DNA from: Plenodomus lindquistii
Taxonomy: Eukaryota > Ascomycota > Dothideomycetes > Pleosporales > Leptosphaeriaceae
DNA: 64,000 nt
NCBI GenBank assembly: GCA_025504975.1
Contig: JANUWI010000011.1
Location: forward strand, 620,001 to 684,000
Reading direction: 5' to 3'
Shown: in pieces, positions 30,466-42,420 of the stretch
How the letters are laid out: each line of letters opens with the position of its first letter
Position numbering within the stretch: position 1 is the first letter of the stretch
Position numbers and translations under genes: made by a program
Notes under the pieces: model-generated
Databases searched by the model: none
The model's input: the letters and a program-made list of their open reading frames with translations, nothing else
Told to the model about the DNA's origin: nothing

Positions 30466-32337
30466 CTACAGCTTTGCCTTGGTTTCCGGTGCTACCGCGC
30501 TTGCTTCTTGATTGAGCGTAACGTTGCCAGTGCCTGCGCTTTCGCCGAAGAAAATGACTTCTACAGTGAGATCGTCCCTGTAGGTTATCAGCTTGGCCAT
30601 CTTGATGAGTGAAAGGCAACGTACCTGTATCGCCGAGAGAATGGACTTGTCAGAGTAAGGAGCGCACTGAGCTGGTCTTGGTCCTTGCCACCTAGAGCGT
30701 TTCGTACGAGATGAGTGGCTGCGTTCTTGTCTTCTACAACAAACCTCTCGTTCATGCTGGTTTTGATACCCCATTGCTCTTGACGAATTGGTGCTCGCTG
30801 GCCCTCACCCTTTCCAGAGGTTTTCTGTTCGACTGGGAGCTGCTTTTGTGTTGACCACCAACTCTTCAACCATGATTGGGTTTGCGAATTCTGATTACCA
30901 GGGTGGCCTTGCGCGTCTAGCCATTGGCCAACAAGCCCAACGACTTCCTCATTAGTCAACATTTCCCAGAGACCGTCAGTAGCCATGACTACAAAGTCGC
31001 CCTTGTCTGGCTCAACTTTGGTGGTAGTAATAATGGGTTCAGCAGTGACGTAAGGGGGTGTCTTCAATAATGACGATGGAGACCGGGCGAAGTATGACTT
31101 CTTGAGCGCGTCAGTAGTCTCGAGTGACCACTTGTAGGAAGCGTCACCAAAGGCTCGCGATGGCTCCAGTCCTCCCAAGATGCGACCGTTGCGGACTACG
31201 TTTGGCTCTCCAGGATGTTCCCGACGTAATCTCTCTGCCTCGCTCGTGGTTCCGCCCGTCTGATCCTCAGATAACGGAGTAGCTGTCCACTTGCCATTGG
31301 CACCTCGTCGTCCAAGCACCGCGCGAGAGTCACCTGTGCAAGCCACTCGAAGGAGCTTCGATCGGCTGTCGTAGAATGAGAGCAATGCGCATGAGCCAGA
31401 AAGTGCGGGCGCAAGTAGCTCAGCTGCAGCGACCTTTGACTGCGCCTTTTTGACCTTCTTCACGGACTCGTGGACGATCTCGTTGTCCAGGCGGACAAAA
31501 CCGGTCTTGATAGCCTTGTCTATGGCCTCGGGGGAAGGAAAGTGTAGCGCGGGGTCTTCGACGGCGGACTTGTATGTGCTGTTGAGCTCACGAGCGACGT
31601 AGGAGATGAGAGTTTGACGTAGTTTGGCTGATGTAACCCAGCCACTGTCCAGGTCAGCAATTTGCCCTGTTCAGGGGGGAGAAGGCTTACCTGTGGCCAT
31701 CAAAGACACCCCAGAACATCCAGTCACTAGCCGCAGCGCCGTTGTCGGTTGCCGCGAGGTTGGAGGGCACCTCGATGATCTTCTCGGCATGGTCGTCCTC
31801 GATGGGGTCATTGCTGGGAATCTGCACCACGTCGTATCGCACAACGCCCTGGCCCCGTCCCACAAGCCACGACTCCTCATTCTTCCTCAGCTTGGCAGTG
31901 GCCTGGTCGGGGTCCAGCATCTCCAGCACCTTCCTGCCGTAGTCGTCCGTGTCCTTGGAGATGGGGCCGGTCCCGGAGATTGTGCCTGTATAAAGTTCAC
32001 CCGGGCCTACAACCAACGCTTTCCTGGTAGGCTCACTGTTCACACCACTGGTGAGGTGTCTGGCCTGGTCGGCAGGCGAGTGCGAGTGGCCGGACGACTG
32101 GGTACCGTTGTAAGCATAGAAGGCGCCCGAGGCGACGGCGGCAGCTACCAGCGCACCCGTCAACGCGCGGTACTGCATTGACGACGTGAGGACGACAGGC
32201 GGGGCGCGCTGGCGGGAGTAGTGGTGAGCGCGGAACACTAGGCCATTGCTAGGCGCGAAGACGCCGACTCGGCTGCGGGTGAGCTTGCGCAGGCACGGGC
32301 GACGAGCAGAGCGCAGGACCTGGAACGCAGCCCGCAT
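30466..32337 (-). CDS. PTC5: Mitochondrial PP2C-type phosphatase (Ptc5 / PDH phosphatase-like)
   Basis: Minus strand, exons 32337-31691, 31644-30625 and 30577-30466, with 46- and 47-nt introns; 592 residues. The N-terminus is rich in Arg and lacks acidic residues (MRAAFQVLRSARRPCLRKLT), a mitochondrial targeting profile, followed by a hydrophobic span (about residues 59-75). PP2C metal-binding and catalytic motifs are present: GVFDGHSG at about 210-217 (spanning intron 1), LLRVACTGDSRAVLGRR, RAFGDASYKW, VVMATDGLWEMLTNEE and the final DDLTVEVIFF, the last completed only by splicing. A Met at 32442 in the same frame would add 35 residues; the downstream Met gives the better targeting signal. 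Known role of the closest group: Mg/Mn-dependent Ser/Thr phosphatases that dephosphorylate pyruvate dehydrogenase E1-alpha. Divergent with the RQC1/TCF25 gene, 210 bp apart. Confidence 0.87.
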
Positions 32338-32547
32338 TTGGTAAGTGGAGTGAATGACTGACGAGAGTGTTCGAGCACACAACCTGTGACGCTGGGCGAT
32401 GAGTAGGGCGAGGCGTTGTTCCGCAGTCGTCACGCGAGCCAATCAGACAGAGTAACCGTGTTCGACAAACAGACTACGCTTATAGTTACCACTGCGTCGA
32501 CGTCATAACTTAGATTTCAACCATAACTTTTTTCCGAATACAATATC
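32338..32547. promoter_or_regulatory. Compact divergent promoter PTC5 / RQC1 with a CCAAT box
   Basis: Only 210 bp separate the two starts. A CCAATCAG box lies at 32439-32446, roughly in the middle, and would serve either direction through the HAP/CBF complex. Confidence 0.5.
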
Positions 32548-34634
32548 ATGTCTTCACGGGCTTTGAGGCGGGCGCAGCGCGAGCTGGAGGAGAAGCAAAT
32601 ACAGCAAAAGCTAGTACAGGAAGAGCAGGATGTTGATGATGATGACTCAGAAGAGGAAGTGGCACCCAAAGCCAGTGCGAAGCCGAGTTTGTTTGCAATG
32701 CTAGGGGACGGTGGCGACTACGACGGCCAGGAAGACGATGAAAAAGAGCCAGAAGATGGCGACATTATCGCCTCGCCAGACTCACAACAAGGTGCGACTG
32801 AGGCTGCGCCCGCGCCAAAACCATCAAAGAAAAGCAAGAAGAAGAAAAAGAAGGCCAAAGCAAAGGCCGCACCTGTTAGCTCTGATGCGCCCAAGGCAAC
32901 TGCGCCTGATCTCGATGAGATCGACCAAGCGCTGCTTGCACTGAACCTTACTGCTAACCGGCGATCGAACGACGACTCAGAACAACAAGACGCAGTCAAT
33001 GCAGAGAAGCAGCATTTGTTCAAAGTTCTGAGCATCGACAATCAACACCTACACGCCGCAAATGAGATGAAGAAGCTGTTCGGCCGCGCGGCTCTCCAAG
33101 CCACAGAAGAGGAGGCACGACCACGACAGCGGGGTGGACCGCAAGGCGGCATCGCTGCCGCAATAGCAGGACGAAATGCCCCCGGAAATCGCAATCTTGC
33201 TTCTATTGGCCTCCGACGTAACATCTTCATCCAGGGTAAAGAAGAGTGGCCCCGTGCTACATCTGGAGGGCTCGGTATGGAGATCGTCGAGAAGCGAGCG
33301 GACGGCAGTGTTGAGTACAGATTTGTCCACAATACGATGTATCAGGAAGTTCAGCGACAATTTCAGATTTGCGTGGGAAGTATGGATCCTGAGCGAATGA
33401 TTCAGCTCTTACACCACAATCGTTAGTCAAAATATCAATTAGTGGCGGTGCCATGCTAACAGTCATAGCCTACCACATCTCCACCCTCCTACAGGTCTCG
33501 GAGATCGCAAAACAACAACGGGACAATGCCACTGCATCAGAGTTGTTGGAACGCGCTCTGTTCACCTTTGGTCGTTCCGTACATTCCACCTTCTCAGGTA
33601 ATTTGGCAGCTGGAAAAGCACGCCTTGACTTTCGTCGTCCAGAGAACCGCGAATTCTGGCTCGCTGTCTGGCGGTACATTATGACGTTGGGCGTCCGCGC
33701 GACCTGGCGAACAGCTCTCGAGTGGGCGAGGTTGCTGATTGCTATGGATCCTGAACATGATCGCTATTGTCTGCGTCTGATCATCGACCAACTTGCCCTC
33801 AGAGGTCGGGAACCTCAAGCTGTCGTGGATCTGGTAGAAGCAGACTATCTTGAACGACTATGGAAAGTGCCACCGAATCTTGCCTTCTCAGTAGCACTAG
33901 CACACGACCGCCTCAAGCAGCCTCAAAAAGCTCGCTCCACTCTTCGAAACGCAATCAAGGAGTATCCATGGCTTGCTGCCCGGCTTTGCAGGGAACTCGA
34001 GATCTCCCCGATTCCCAAGCCAGTATGGGGTCGAGAGCCGAATGGCAACTATCAAGAGCTTCTTTGTCAGATGTATGTGCCTAAGGCAAAGGATCTGTGG
34101 AACACAACCGAGGGAACTAGTTTGCTAGTAGAGGTCTGTTACTCGTTCGAAGAGGAGCTGGGCGCCGGAGAAGACCCATACTGGCTGGCGCAAATACCAG
34201 AAACAGATCTGGCAAGACACGTCATACTCTCTGATGACCAAAATCTAATATCTCTGCTCGACACCCGTGTCAAGGAGAAGTTCACATCGGTTTCGGACCC
34301 CCTCCCTCCAGATGACAGGCTCGAATCCTACGACGGCTCAGGCTTACCAAATCACCGCTCGGGGAGTAATCGCAACGAGCTGCTGGCCGAACTGGAAGAC
34401 TTCCGCCGGTACTTTGATAGTTTCGACATTGCGAATCTGGTGGCAGAACAACAGAATCCCGAGGGTCTTATAAATGTACTTGAAGAGGCAGGGACCAGTT
34501 TGGAGGAATACAACCGGAACTTGGAGCGCTTCTCTGTGTTGCGAGCGAGGCTGCAGCAAGCAGGCATAGAGATTGTCTTCCAAGAAGCAGGTGAGGACGG
34601 CCGTGGAACTGGCACAGACTCTGAGACAGAGTGA
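32548..34634 (+). CDS. RQC1: RQC1 / TCF25 (NULP1) family protein
   Basis: Exons 32548-33421 and 33469-34634 around a 47-nt intron (33422-33468, branch GCTAAC); 679 residues. The first 130 residues are low complexity: MSSRALRRAQRELEEKQIQQ, acidic runs (DDDDSEEEV) and a Lys-rich stretch (SKKSKKKKKKAKAKA). The TCF25 domain follows from about residue 200, with HHNPYHISTLLQVSEIAKQQ across the splice, ERALFTFGRSVHSTF, ENREFWLAVWRYIMTLGVR and YCLRLIIDQLALRGREPQ. Known role: yeast Rqc1 works with Ltn1, Rqc2 and Cdc48 on stalled 60S ribosomal subunits, promoting K48-linked ubiquitination of nascent chains. Length and domain order match the family. The acidic/basic N-terminus is usual for these proteins. 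Confidence 0.9.
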
Positions 34635-35221
34635 AGAGTAGGTCCGATGGAGAGACGCCCAGAGGCGCTCCAAGGCTTGACTAGCAAATGTTAGCCAGGA
34701 GCACACGCAACAGACGCGTACAGACTCGTCCATAATCATATCACAGAGGTGTTGTCACAACGGCTGTACGTTGCAAAGATAGTCCATTGTAGTAGTGGGG
34801 TTGATCTGGTGATGTGGTACCTTACGTACTCTCCCTGAGCATCTCTCGAATGACTGACCACGGAACCCAGTCGGCGGCGCTCACACTCACACATTCACTC
34901 CCCAGCGCAGTCCCTTGCAGACGTGGTCGGCCTTGTTTGCGTAACCAGGGCCTCTGGGCAAACCACCGCTGGCCACGTCCGTGCGCTAACTATTATAAAC
35001 CTGAGTTGTGGCCCAAAAGTGACGTCTGGTTTTGTTTATATGCGCCGCCTGAGCCGCAACGCCTCAGCCCCTCCATTGCTCCCCTTTGCGCGTCGCCCTT
35101 TGCACGTGCCACCCTGCCTGACACACGCGCTGCATCACCACCGCCGCCACCGCCGCCATTCACTGCGGCGAGTAGCTTCTCCGCACACGGTGGAACGCCG
35201 CCAACGTCCCCTGCCGTCGCC
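34635..35221. other. Intergenic upstream of the RhoGAP gene
   Basis: No gene preferred. The RhoGAP frame is open back to 34814, but that stretch is compositionally biased and I place the start at 35222. Contains CT- and CCACCG-rich runs typical of a 5' UTR. Confidence 0.5.
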
Positions 35222-37778
35222 ATGAGCGGCATGCGGGCCCATCTCGCCAGCCGGATGCGCAGCTCGTCGCTGTCGGCCGTGCCTCCTCCACGCCAGAGCT
35301 CCGACTACTCGCGCGAGCTGGCCAAAGTCGCCGCCTCTGTGCTGTACCGCACGCCGCTGCCCTCCAAGGAAGGCCGTCCCGTCTTTGTCCTCAACGCGGC
35401 CGCCCTGCCCGACTCGTACGAGGCCGACTTCGACAAGCTCCTCCCCTACGTCCTGGCCCGCCTGCCCGAGGAAGACGACCTGCTGAAGGGCTTCGAGTAC
35501 GAAGTCATCTTCTTCGCCGGCGACGGCGATGGCTCGGCAACCACCAAGAAGCACCGGCCCAGCTGGGGCTGGTTCCTGCAGGCCTACCACGTCCTCTCGC
35601 GGGCGATGCGCAAGAGGCTCCAGAAGCTGTACATTGTCCACGAGAAGGCGTGGGTGCGCATCCTGACCGAGATCTTCTCCACCATTGTCAGCCCAAAGTT
35701 CAGGCGCAAGACGTATCATTGTAAGCCCCTTCTCCGACAGGTTGCTGGACAATTGCTGACAGTGCCCAGTGTCTACCCTGAGCCAACTAGCACGCGAAAT
35801 CCCCATCACAGACCTGCTCATACCGCCCTCGACCTACCTCACCGACCGCCGCATATCCGAAGACATCTTTGTGGCTGGTGCCAGCGGCAAGCGCGCATTC
35901 GGTGCGAAGAACTACTTCCCCACCAGCAGCAACGGCAGCACACGATTCCCCCGCGTGCTGCGCGAAACAACGAGCTTCATCCTCATGGAGAACAACATCA
36001 CCACCGAAGGTCTCTTCCGCGTACCCCCACATTCCAAACTCCGCGACTGCCTCAAGGAAGCCTATGATCGAGGCCAGAAGTACATTGTATGGAAGGACAA
36101 CAACTGCCTGCTGCCCGTGCCGCCCTACCCACAAGCCGAACACCAGGACGAAATACTTGCCGAGGTGGTTCCGACCGACGCCTACACGGTCTTCATGGCT
36201 TGCGCACTGATCAAGGCATGGTATGCGTCCTTGCGCCAACCCATCTTCTCAACAGATTCGTATCGTGACCTGAAACGTCTCTATGGCGACTCCCAGGATG
36301 TTCTGGATCTGGATCGACTCAAAGACCTCTTCTCGCCGACCTCTGAGTGGTCTCTGTTATCGGGCGCATCCCGTGAGATCATCGTCAGGCATCTCCTACC
36401 GTTGCTCAGCGCTATAGCTGCTCGACAGGAACAGAACAAGATGACAGCTGAGAATCTAGCGGTGTGCTTTGCGCCAGGGCTTTTATGCGGTCCTGATCAA
36501 TTAGAAGATGCAAAGATGTCCTCAATCATTAGAAGATTACTTACGCAAGCCATCGACATGTGGACGCAAGGGCTGCGTGAACTCTGTGGGGAGACTGAGG
36601 AAGCCTTTAAGGCGGAGTTGAAACTACCGGAGGATGCGAATGACTGGGAAGATCCTCTACCGGGCAAGCAGAGTTCAGGGGACAGTTGGGATGCATTGGA
36701 GGAGCAGACGAAGGGCATTACACTTGAAGACAACGAGAAGCTGCCCGTGTATCCAGAGCCACCGCACGATGAGAACGAGTTGCCGCCTCCGCTGCCACCA
36801 CGCACCAAAGCCCCTACCGCGCAGCCGTCCGCCGAATCCGCCAAGCGAAAGCCAGCCCCAGCGCTTCAAGTACCACCAAGGTACTCGACCGTCATCTCTG
36901 ATGCGCCCGAAGACGTGACAGACTCTCCCCTCACTTACGCCGCAACGACCGACGGCTTCGCTCCTAGCCAACCCACTAACAGTGTGGTTCCGCCACTGCC
37001 ACCGCGCTGGGGTACCGATGAGAAGAAGTCTGGTACGAACAATCCAGTTTCAGTTTCAGCTCCTATTCCCTACCATTCGCAGGGCAATGATGCAGCATCA
37101 CGCCCCGCAGAATCAACTTCCCTTGCGCCTAGACTCCACATTCCTAAGCGCAAGACCCTGACTGCAACGCAGATTGACAATGTTGAGAAGTCTGTAGTGG
37201 CGCTTGATGAAGTGCGTCATATGTCACCCAGCAGCAGTGGAAGCCAGACACCACAAGGAGGCTTCGCCTTGCCGGGGTTAGCAGGCAGGCCAAGTAGTAA
37301 CACAGGGGCAAAGAGAACAGCGCCGAGCAGTTACGCAGCAAGTGAAGCATCCAGTTCGCCAACGAGTGCAGTATCAGCTCCTGCTTATGACGCGGGGTTC
37401 CGAAGACCAAGCATACCAGCCATGGCGAATACAAACCGCAGCCCCAGTTTCACCTCACTTGCAAGACCGGTGTACCCTCCCCCACCTCAAATCCCCAGTA
37501 TCAAACACATGCCAACAAAGACGACGAGTCTCCCAAACTCAAATTCAAGCACCACCCCTGGCCCTAGGTTGCGAGCCCCTAGTGCAGCCCTGCTATCCAG
37601 GATGCCAAGCTTCGAAAACAATCAGAACAAGGAGGATGAAAGCTGCCGCGTAGTAGGCCGGACACTAGCACCTAAGAAACTTAATCTGAAGAAACAGTCT
37701 GTAGAAGATTTGAGGAGGTTGTACGAGGAACGTGCGGGGACGGCGACGGCGCTTGTGGAAGCTGCGAAGCAGCGGTAG
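35222..37778 (+). CDS. CRAL-TRIO plus RhoGAP domain protein (Ecm25 / p50RhoGAP type)
   Basis: Exons 35222-35720 and 35770-37778 around a 49-nt intron; 835 residues. Residues about 30-190 form a Sec14/CRAL-TRIO-like lipid-binding domain (RPVFVLNAAALPD, PSWGWFLQAYHVLSRAMRKR then LQKLYIVHEKAWVRIL). The RhoGAP domain spans about 215-430; the arginine finger is Arg250 in ITTEGLFRVP, and the conserved end KMTAENLAVCFAPGLL is present. The last 380 residues are Pro/Ser-rich and disordered, with several polyproline PPLPPR sites that could bind SH3 domains, and a short basic C-terminal helix (KLNLKKQSVEDLRRLYEERA). Known role: GAPs of this type switch off Cdc42 or Rho GTPases in polarity and cell-wall control. 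I set the start at 35222, before MSGMRAHLASRM. Confidence 0.87.
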
Positions 37779-38889
37779 GGTTGGCGTTGGCGTTGTGTTG
37801 GCATGGCATGGCGATAATTTATTCTTCTTCTTCTTTTTATTCTTTGGGCAGAGTTGTGTAGTTATTCATTCGTGTTTGTTGTTTTTAGTTGCGGGGGGGG
37901 GTTTTTGAACAGGATAAGGATAAGTGTCGCGTTGAAAGAGACTTTTTGTTAGGATACCCTTTTATACGTAATTAACACCTTCGATCTTCACTCCTTTTCG
38001 CGGGAAAGGGCGCGACTTGATCTCTCTCGGTATAGCGTATGATGTTCTTCCTTCTTTTCCCATGAGGGAGGGAGAAAGGAAGCGTGTGCCTGGTCGACGA
38101 AAAGATCTAAACATGGCAGCAAGCAACGACCACTGCATCTCTGTCTCTCCTCAAGTGGAAACCCCTGTTATCTACTTATCTCTATACCTTGTAACAAGCA
38201 GCAATGATAAATGTCAATTTTGCAGTACCAAATTAGAAAGAAAGGACAAATAAAATGCTGTTGTGCAGTTGGGTTAGTTAGTTAGTAGTAACTGGGCTTT
38301 GAGCACCTAGCTAGCTAGTACTACTTACTGTGTGCGTTTACCAAGGAAAAAAAAAAAGGAAAAAAAGATGAACCAAATCATCAAACAATGACCCCAGAGC
38401 GATTTGCTAACGAAACGTCAGCAACGTGGATCGAATGCGATCCTGGGATAATTTTCAACTTACAACGCCCAGCCTTCAGGTATTTCCATGACAAGTTCTG
38501 GAATCTGACGCGCTACCATTGCGCCATAGGGCCTGAATGGATTTTTATGGCGATTTTTTGGAATGTAAGGTAAATATTGTTGTTTTAAAATTGGCGTTGG
38601 AAATATGGGAGTGCGTGGGATGGGTCGGCGAGGGTGTGGTGGGGTAAAAAGGTTTGAAGAAGTGGGGTAGATTGGTTCTGGAACTTTTTGTGGGACGGGG
38701 GATGGAGACGGGATGTTGGGATTCTTTGGGGTGAGGGGGGCTTGGAGGATAGATGATGGGATGGGAACATTGAAATGCAAGGGAATGACTGGTTGGAATG
38801 CATGTCTCAAGTCTGTAATAGAGTCACGGATATCAAAGTGACAATGCAGGACAAGGCTCGAAATGCTAGCATCGATAATCTTAAGTTGC
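37779..38889. other. Intergenic with low-complexity tracts and a tRNA relic
   Basis: No protein gene seen. Contains a G9 run near 37893, an A-rich tract near 38345-38368 and the tRNA-Trp-like relic at 38421-38533. The minus-strand frame at 38460-38909 is not supported. Confidence 0.5.
38421..38533 (-). pseudogene. tRNA-Trp(CCA)-like relic, intron-bearing, 3' half degenerate
   Basis: On the minus strand from 38533: a 7-base acceptor strand (GGCCCTA), a perfect D-stem (GCGC/GCGC) inside an A-box-like TGGCGCAATGG, then stem TCAGA and loop TTCCAGA with anticodon CCA at 38501-38499. A short segment follows that contains TGGAA, able to pair with the anticodon as in real tRNA introns, then CTGAAGG as in the 3' anticodon arm. 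After that the T-arm is disrupted; a B-box-like TTCGATCC at 38435-38428 survives, but its stem and the 3' acceptor strand do not pair. A working tRNA is unlikely. Confidence 0.4.
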
Positions 38890-39755
38890 TCAAATACACC
38901 GCCCACCATCTACCTCCAAGTTGACACCAGTGATGAACTTTGCATCCGACGACGCCATGAAGATACATGCATTTGCCACATCGTCCACCTCACCGATCCT
39001 GCCCATGGGTACGTTTGACGTGAACTTTGTCCGATTCTCGGGTGTGTCTTCCATTCCGGTAAACGCGGAGAAGAGTCCTGTTGCCGTGACCAATGGACAT
39101 ATGCTAACGACACGAATCTGATGGGGTCCGTATTCAGCTGCTAGACCTTTTGTCGCCTATTTACAATTGTCAGTATGGAAGAAGTAAGTGATATTGTAGT
39201 AGTGGAGACTTACGTTCCAGACTGCGCCTTTACTCGCATTATACCAAACCAGCCCTGGCCTTGGTCGTGTGGCTCCTACGCTCGCAATGTTGATAATGAC
39301 ACCTCCTTCTTTCCTCTCGATTGCCTGATCAACCCACGCGTTGCAGCCGAGATACACGCCCTTGACGTTGACATCGAACACACGCTCAAACTCCTCTTCC
39401 GTAACTGTACTGGTCGCTTTGTTGACGTACGACCACCCCGCGTTGTTCACGAGGATGTCACAGCGGCCAAACTTTTGCGTCACGGCTTCCATGGTGGATT
39501 TCCAATCTGCGGATTTGGTCACGTCCATTTTATGGAAAGCGAGCGCGGAGGGATTGGTGTTAGCGATTGCTTCGCCGCCTGTTGAGTTGATGTCACAGAC
39601 GAGGACTTTGGCGCCTTCATTGGCAAAGGCTTTGGCTATGGCGGCTCCGAAGCCTGAACCTGCGCCTGGGTGGCCTTAGAAGTGGTTGATTGGAAAAGGG
39701 GGAGGGCAAATGTGGTACCTGTGACGATTGCGACTTTGCCTTCGAGTCGGCCCAT
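38890..39755 (-). CDS. Short-chain dehydrogenase/reductase (classical SDR)
   Basis: Minus strand, exons 39755-39719, 39665-39214 and 39156-38890, with 53- and 57-nt introns; 251 residues, the usual length of classical SDRs. The first splice was placed so that the nucleotide-binding motif reads VTGAGSGFG; an acceptor nine bases upstream would insert three residues into it. Other motifs: CDI after the second beta strand, DILVNNAGWSYV (NNAG), INIASVGATRP and the catalytic YNASK (Tyr and Lys), with the Ser in NIAS. The C-terminal VGRIGEVDDV-like GRIGEVDDVANACIFMASSD and FITGVNLEVDGG are standard. The enzyme should be a soluble NAD(P)-dependent oxidoreductase, of the 3-oxoacyl-ACP reductase/glucose-dehydrogenase-like group. 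The substrate cannot be read from sequence. Confidence 0.9.
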
Positions 39756-40512
39756 GATGTTGTTTGATCTCGATGTTTGTTTCAGCCTACAAGAATGTGT
39801 AAAGGGCTATCTTGATTATGTCGAATGTCCAGCGGGCTGATGGTATGAATAATATGAAGGAAGTCGCAACTCCCACCTCGAGACCCATCACACGCGTTGC
39901 GGCATTCCCCCCGCTGCATCACGCATCACGGCCTCCCAATATGTGCACCTCCAATCATACTTGCAGACTTATGCCGAGCATGCCGTAATGCGGAGGACAG
40001 CACAGTGAGGGGTATAGAGGGGCACAACATCATCTGGAGGACCACCGAGGCACGAACCAATCGCGACAGACTTTCTCCGAACTCTCGGCTTCTTGGATCG
40101 TTCTTCGGGAGCCCGTGTTTGGGTTAGCCGAGATGGGGCGCGATGGTGATTCGATGGAGGGTGTGCATAGGCTATATGGGAGGGGAAAAGTGGGGTTGGA
40201 AAGATCGATGTCATGACCCTGGTAGCGCTGGGGTGGGTAGCGCTTTCCGATGGACGATTGAGACCGCGATTAGTTCTGGGCAATTCCAATTACACATCTT
40301 CATCTGAACTGCTCGAATCTGACTGTGTATATACACGTGGTGGCATATCTACGTAGGGATTGCGAAAGGTCCATTTTCGACTTGCCTGATACACATACAA
40401 CAAGAAAGCATACCAGGCGGAAAACAGCACTGCGCACTTGTAAAGATGGGCTCCGCTGGACAGTATGAGCTTCCATTCAAGGTCATTGAGAACAAGCATC
40501 TGAAATCGACTC
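39756..40512. other. Divergent promoter region SDR / succinate-semialdehyde dehydrogenase
   Basis: No secure gene. A minus-strand frame at 40290-40499 (69 codons, one hydrophobic segment, acidic SDSSSSDED tail) is intriguing, but its start lies 13 bp from the SSADH start and no homology is recognised. Confidence 0.45.
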
Positions 40513-42099
40513 TTGACTGACTCACAACAGCTCCAAAACCCAGATCTCCTTCACAACCTCTCCTTCGTCAATGGCGAATGGGTCAAATCCAAATCAGGAA
40601 AGACCTTTGAGGTTGTTGGTTTGTCACCTCCGCAATCATCAAGCAGCACACGTTTTGACCGCTTGCAGATCCCGGTACAGGCAAGGCTTGGACATCCTGC
40701 CCTACAAACGACGCCTCGGACGTCGACGCAGCTGTTCAATCCTCTCATGCCGCCTTTCTTGAATACAAGAAGATCAGCCCTCGCCAACGCGCCCAAATGC
40801 TGTACAAATGGGATGCCCTGATCAAAGAAAACAAGGAAGACATCGCCACAATTCTCGTCTACGAGACCGGCAAGCCTCGATCCGAAGCCTATGGCGAAAT
40901 CGATTATTCCACAGGTTTCACATGGTGGTTTGCTGGCGAGGCGGAGCGAATCCAAGGCTCTGTGTTCACGCCAGCACTACCTAACAGACGCATCTTCACG
41001 ATTAAGCAGCCACTTGGCGTCACTGCAGCACTGGTGCCATGGAACTTCCCCATTGCAATGATTTTGAGGAAAGCCGGCGCGGCGCTGGCGGCAGGATGTA
41101 CGATGGTCGTCAAGCCCAGCCCCGAGACACCCATTACAGTCCTCACACTGGCTTACCTGGCGCACAAAGCTGGATTCCCGAAAGGCGCGTTGAACGTGCT
41201 GACTACGGATCTCGACAAGACGCCAGAACTGAGCGAAGCTTTGTGTAGACACGAGCTAGTGAACAAGGTCACATTTACAGGATCGACAAGAGTTGGTAAG
41301 CTTGTCGCGAAGATCTGCGCAGACGGACTGAAGAAGGTGACATTGGAGCTGGGCGGAAACTGCCCAGTGCTTATCTTTGACGACGCAAACATTGAGCAAG
41401 CGCTCACACAGATCTTCGCATTGAAATATCGACATGCGGGCCAGGCGTGTATCACCGCGAACCGCATCTACGTCCAGTCAGGAATCTTCGACAAGTTCCT
41501 AGAGCGCTGGAACGCCGAGGTCCAAAAGATTGTTGTTGGCCATGGATCAGATGAGAAGACTACGATGGGACCCGTCACCACTGAGCGTGGCGTGGAGAAG
41601 GCGCTCTCCCTGGTCGAGGACGCGAAGAAGAAGGGTGCAAAGATCCACACTGGCGGTAACAAAGTTGCGAAAAACGGCGGATACTTCTTCGAGCCCACGG
41701 TCATCTCAAATGTGACGCCAGATATGGACATTGCAAAAGAAGAAGTCTTCTCGCCAATCAGCACATTCATCAAATTCGAGACGGAGGACGAGGTTGTCAA
41801 GCAGGCGAATGACACGAGTATGGGTCTTGCATCATACTTGTTCACCAAGAATGTAGATCGCATGTGGAGGTTATTTGAGAGTCTCGAGGCTGGTATGATT
41901 GGGTTGAACACGGGTAGGTCAATTCGAGGTCCTCGAATTTATGTGACGCTAACAAAGGACAGGAAACTCTTCCGCTGCCGAGTCCCCATTTGGGGGAATC
42001 AAGCAGAGCGGCTATGGAAAGGAGTCTGGAAAGGATGTTGCGGTGAACGAGTACCTGATTACCAAGACGGGTACTTTTACCTTGGAGGAACAGTCTTGA
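40513..42099 (+). CDS. UGA2: Succinate-semialdehyde dehydrogenase, NAD(P)+ (ALDH5 family)
   Basis: Exons 40513-40618, 40669-41913 and 41963-42099, introns of 50 and 49 nt; 495 residues. The first intron uses a GTTTGT donor, chosen because it keeps FEVVDPGTGKAW in frame. Motifs: ETGKPRSEAYGEIDY, LVPWNFPIAMILRKAGAALA, KPSPETP, FTGSTRVGK, the active-site Glu in LELGGNCPVLIFDDA, the catalytic Cys in AGQACITANRIYVQ, and EEVFSP. The last exon supplies SPFGGIKQSGYGKESGKD, an ALDH5 hallmark. Known role: oxidises succinic semialdehyde to succinate, the final step of the GABA shunt, allowing growth on GABA and helping redox balance. No clear mitochondrial signal is seen (MTDSQQLQNP), so a cytosolic location is likely. 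Confidence 0.9.
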
Positions 42100-42420
42100 G
42101 GGATCCCATCGCGCGATAATGTTTGAATGCAATCGTCTCTGCAGAGATGTGAAACCGGAGATGCTGTCTCACCCCTATGATACTGCAACGCGAAGCCCTG
42201 GATGTCTGGCCATTGTCCTGAGACTCAAAACGCGTGCCTTGAGTGACATGTGTTAAGCACGACCCCTGCACGATAGCATCATCACCACGTGACCGCACCG
42301 CTTTAGTGCCGGGCCCTTGACCGCGCCTGCACCCCAAGCTCACGACTCAGCTATCTCGTTCCTCGTTCCACCCCGCCCAAACCTCGTCTTTGTACAGCTC
42401 AACATTGCACAACCGCCGCA
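42100..42420. other. Intergenic, promoter of the NCBP3-like gene
   Basis: Contains a CACGTG core at 42286-42291 about 130 bp upstream of the next start, and a pyrimidine-rich leader before 42421. No coding exon seen. Confidence 0.5.

Noticed and set aside
35135..35821. Long minus-strand frame opposite the RhoGAP gene
   Set aside because: A shadow of the GC-rich coding strand. The plus-strand product has clear domains.
34814..36067. 417-residue frame as an N-terminal extension of the RhoGAP gene
   Set aside because: The upstream part is biased, motif-free sequence, and the frame is lost after 35720 unless the intron is removed.
39666..39674. Upstream acceptor for intron 1 of the SDR gene
   Set aside because: It would insert three residues into the nucleotide-binding motif; the CCCAG acceptor nine bases later gives the standard VTGAGSGFG.
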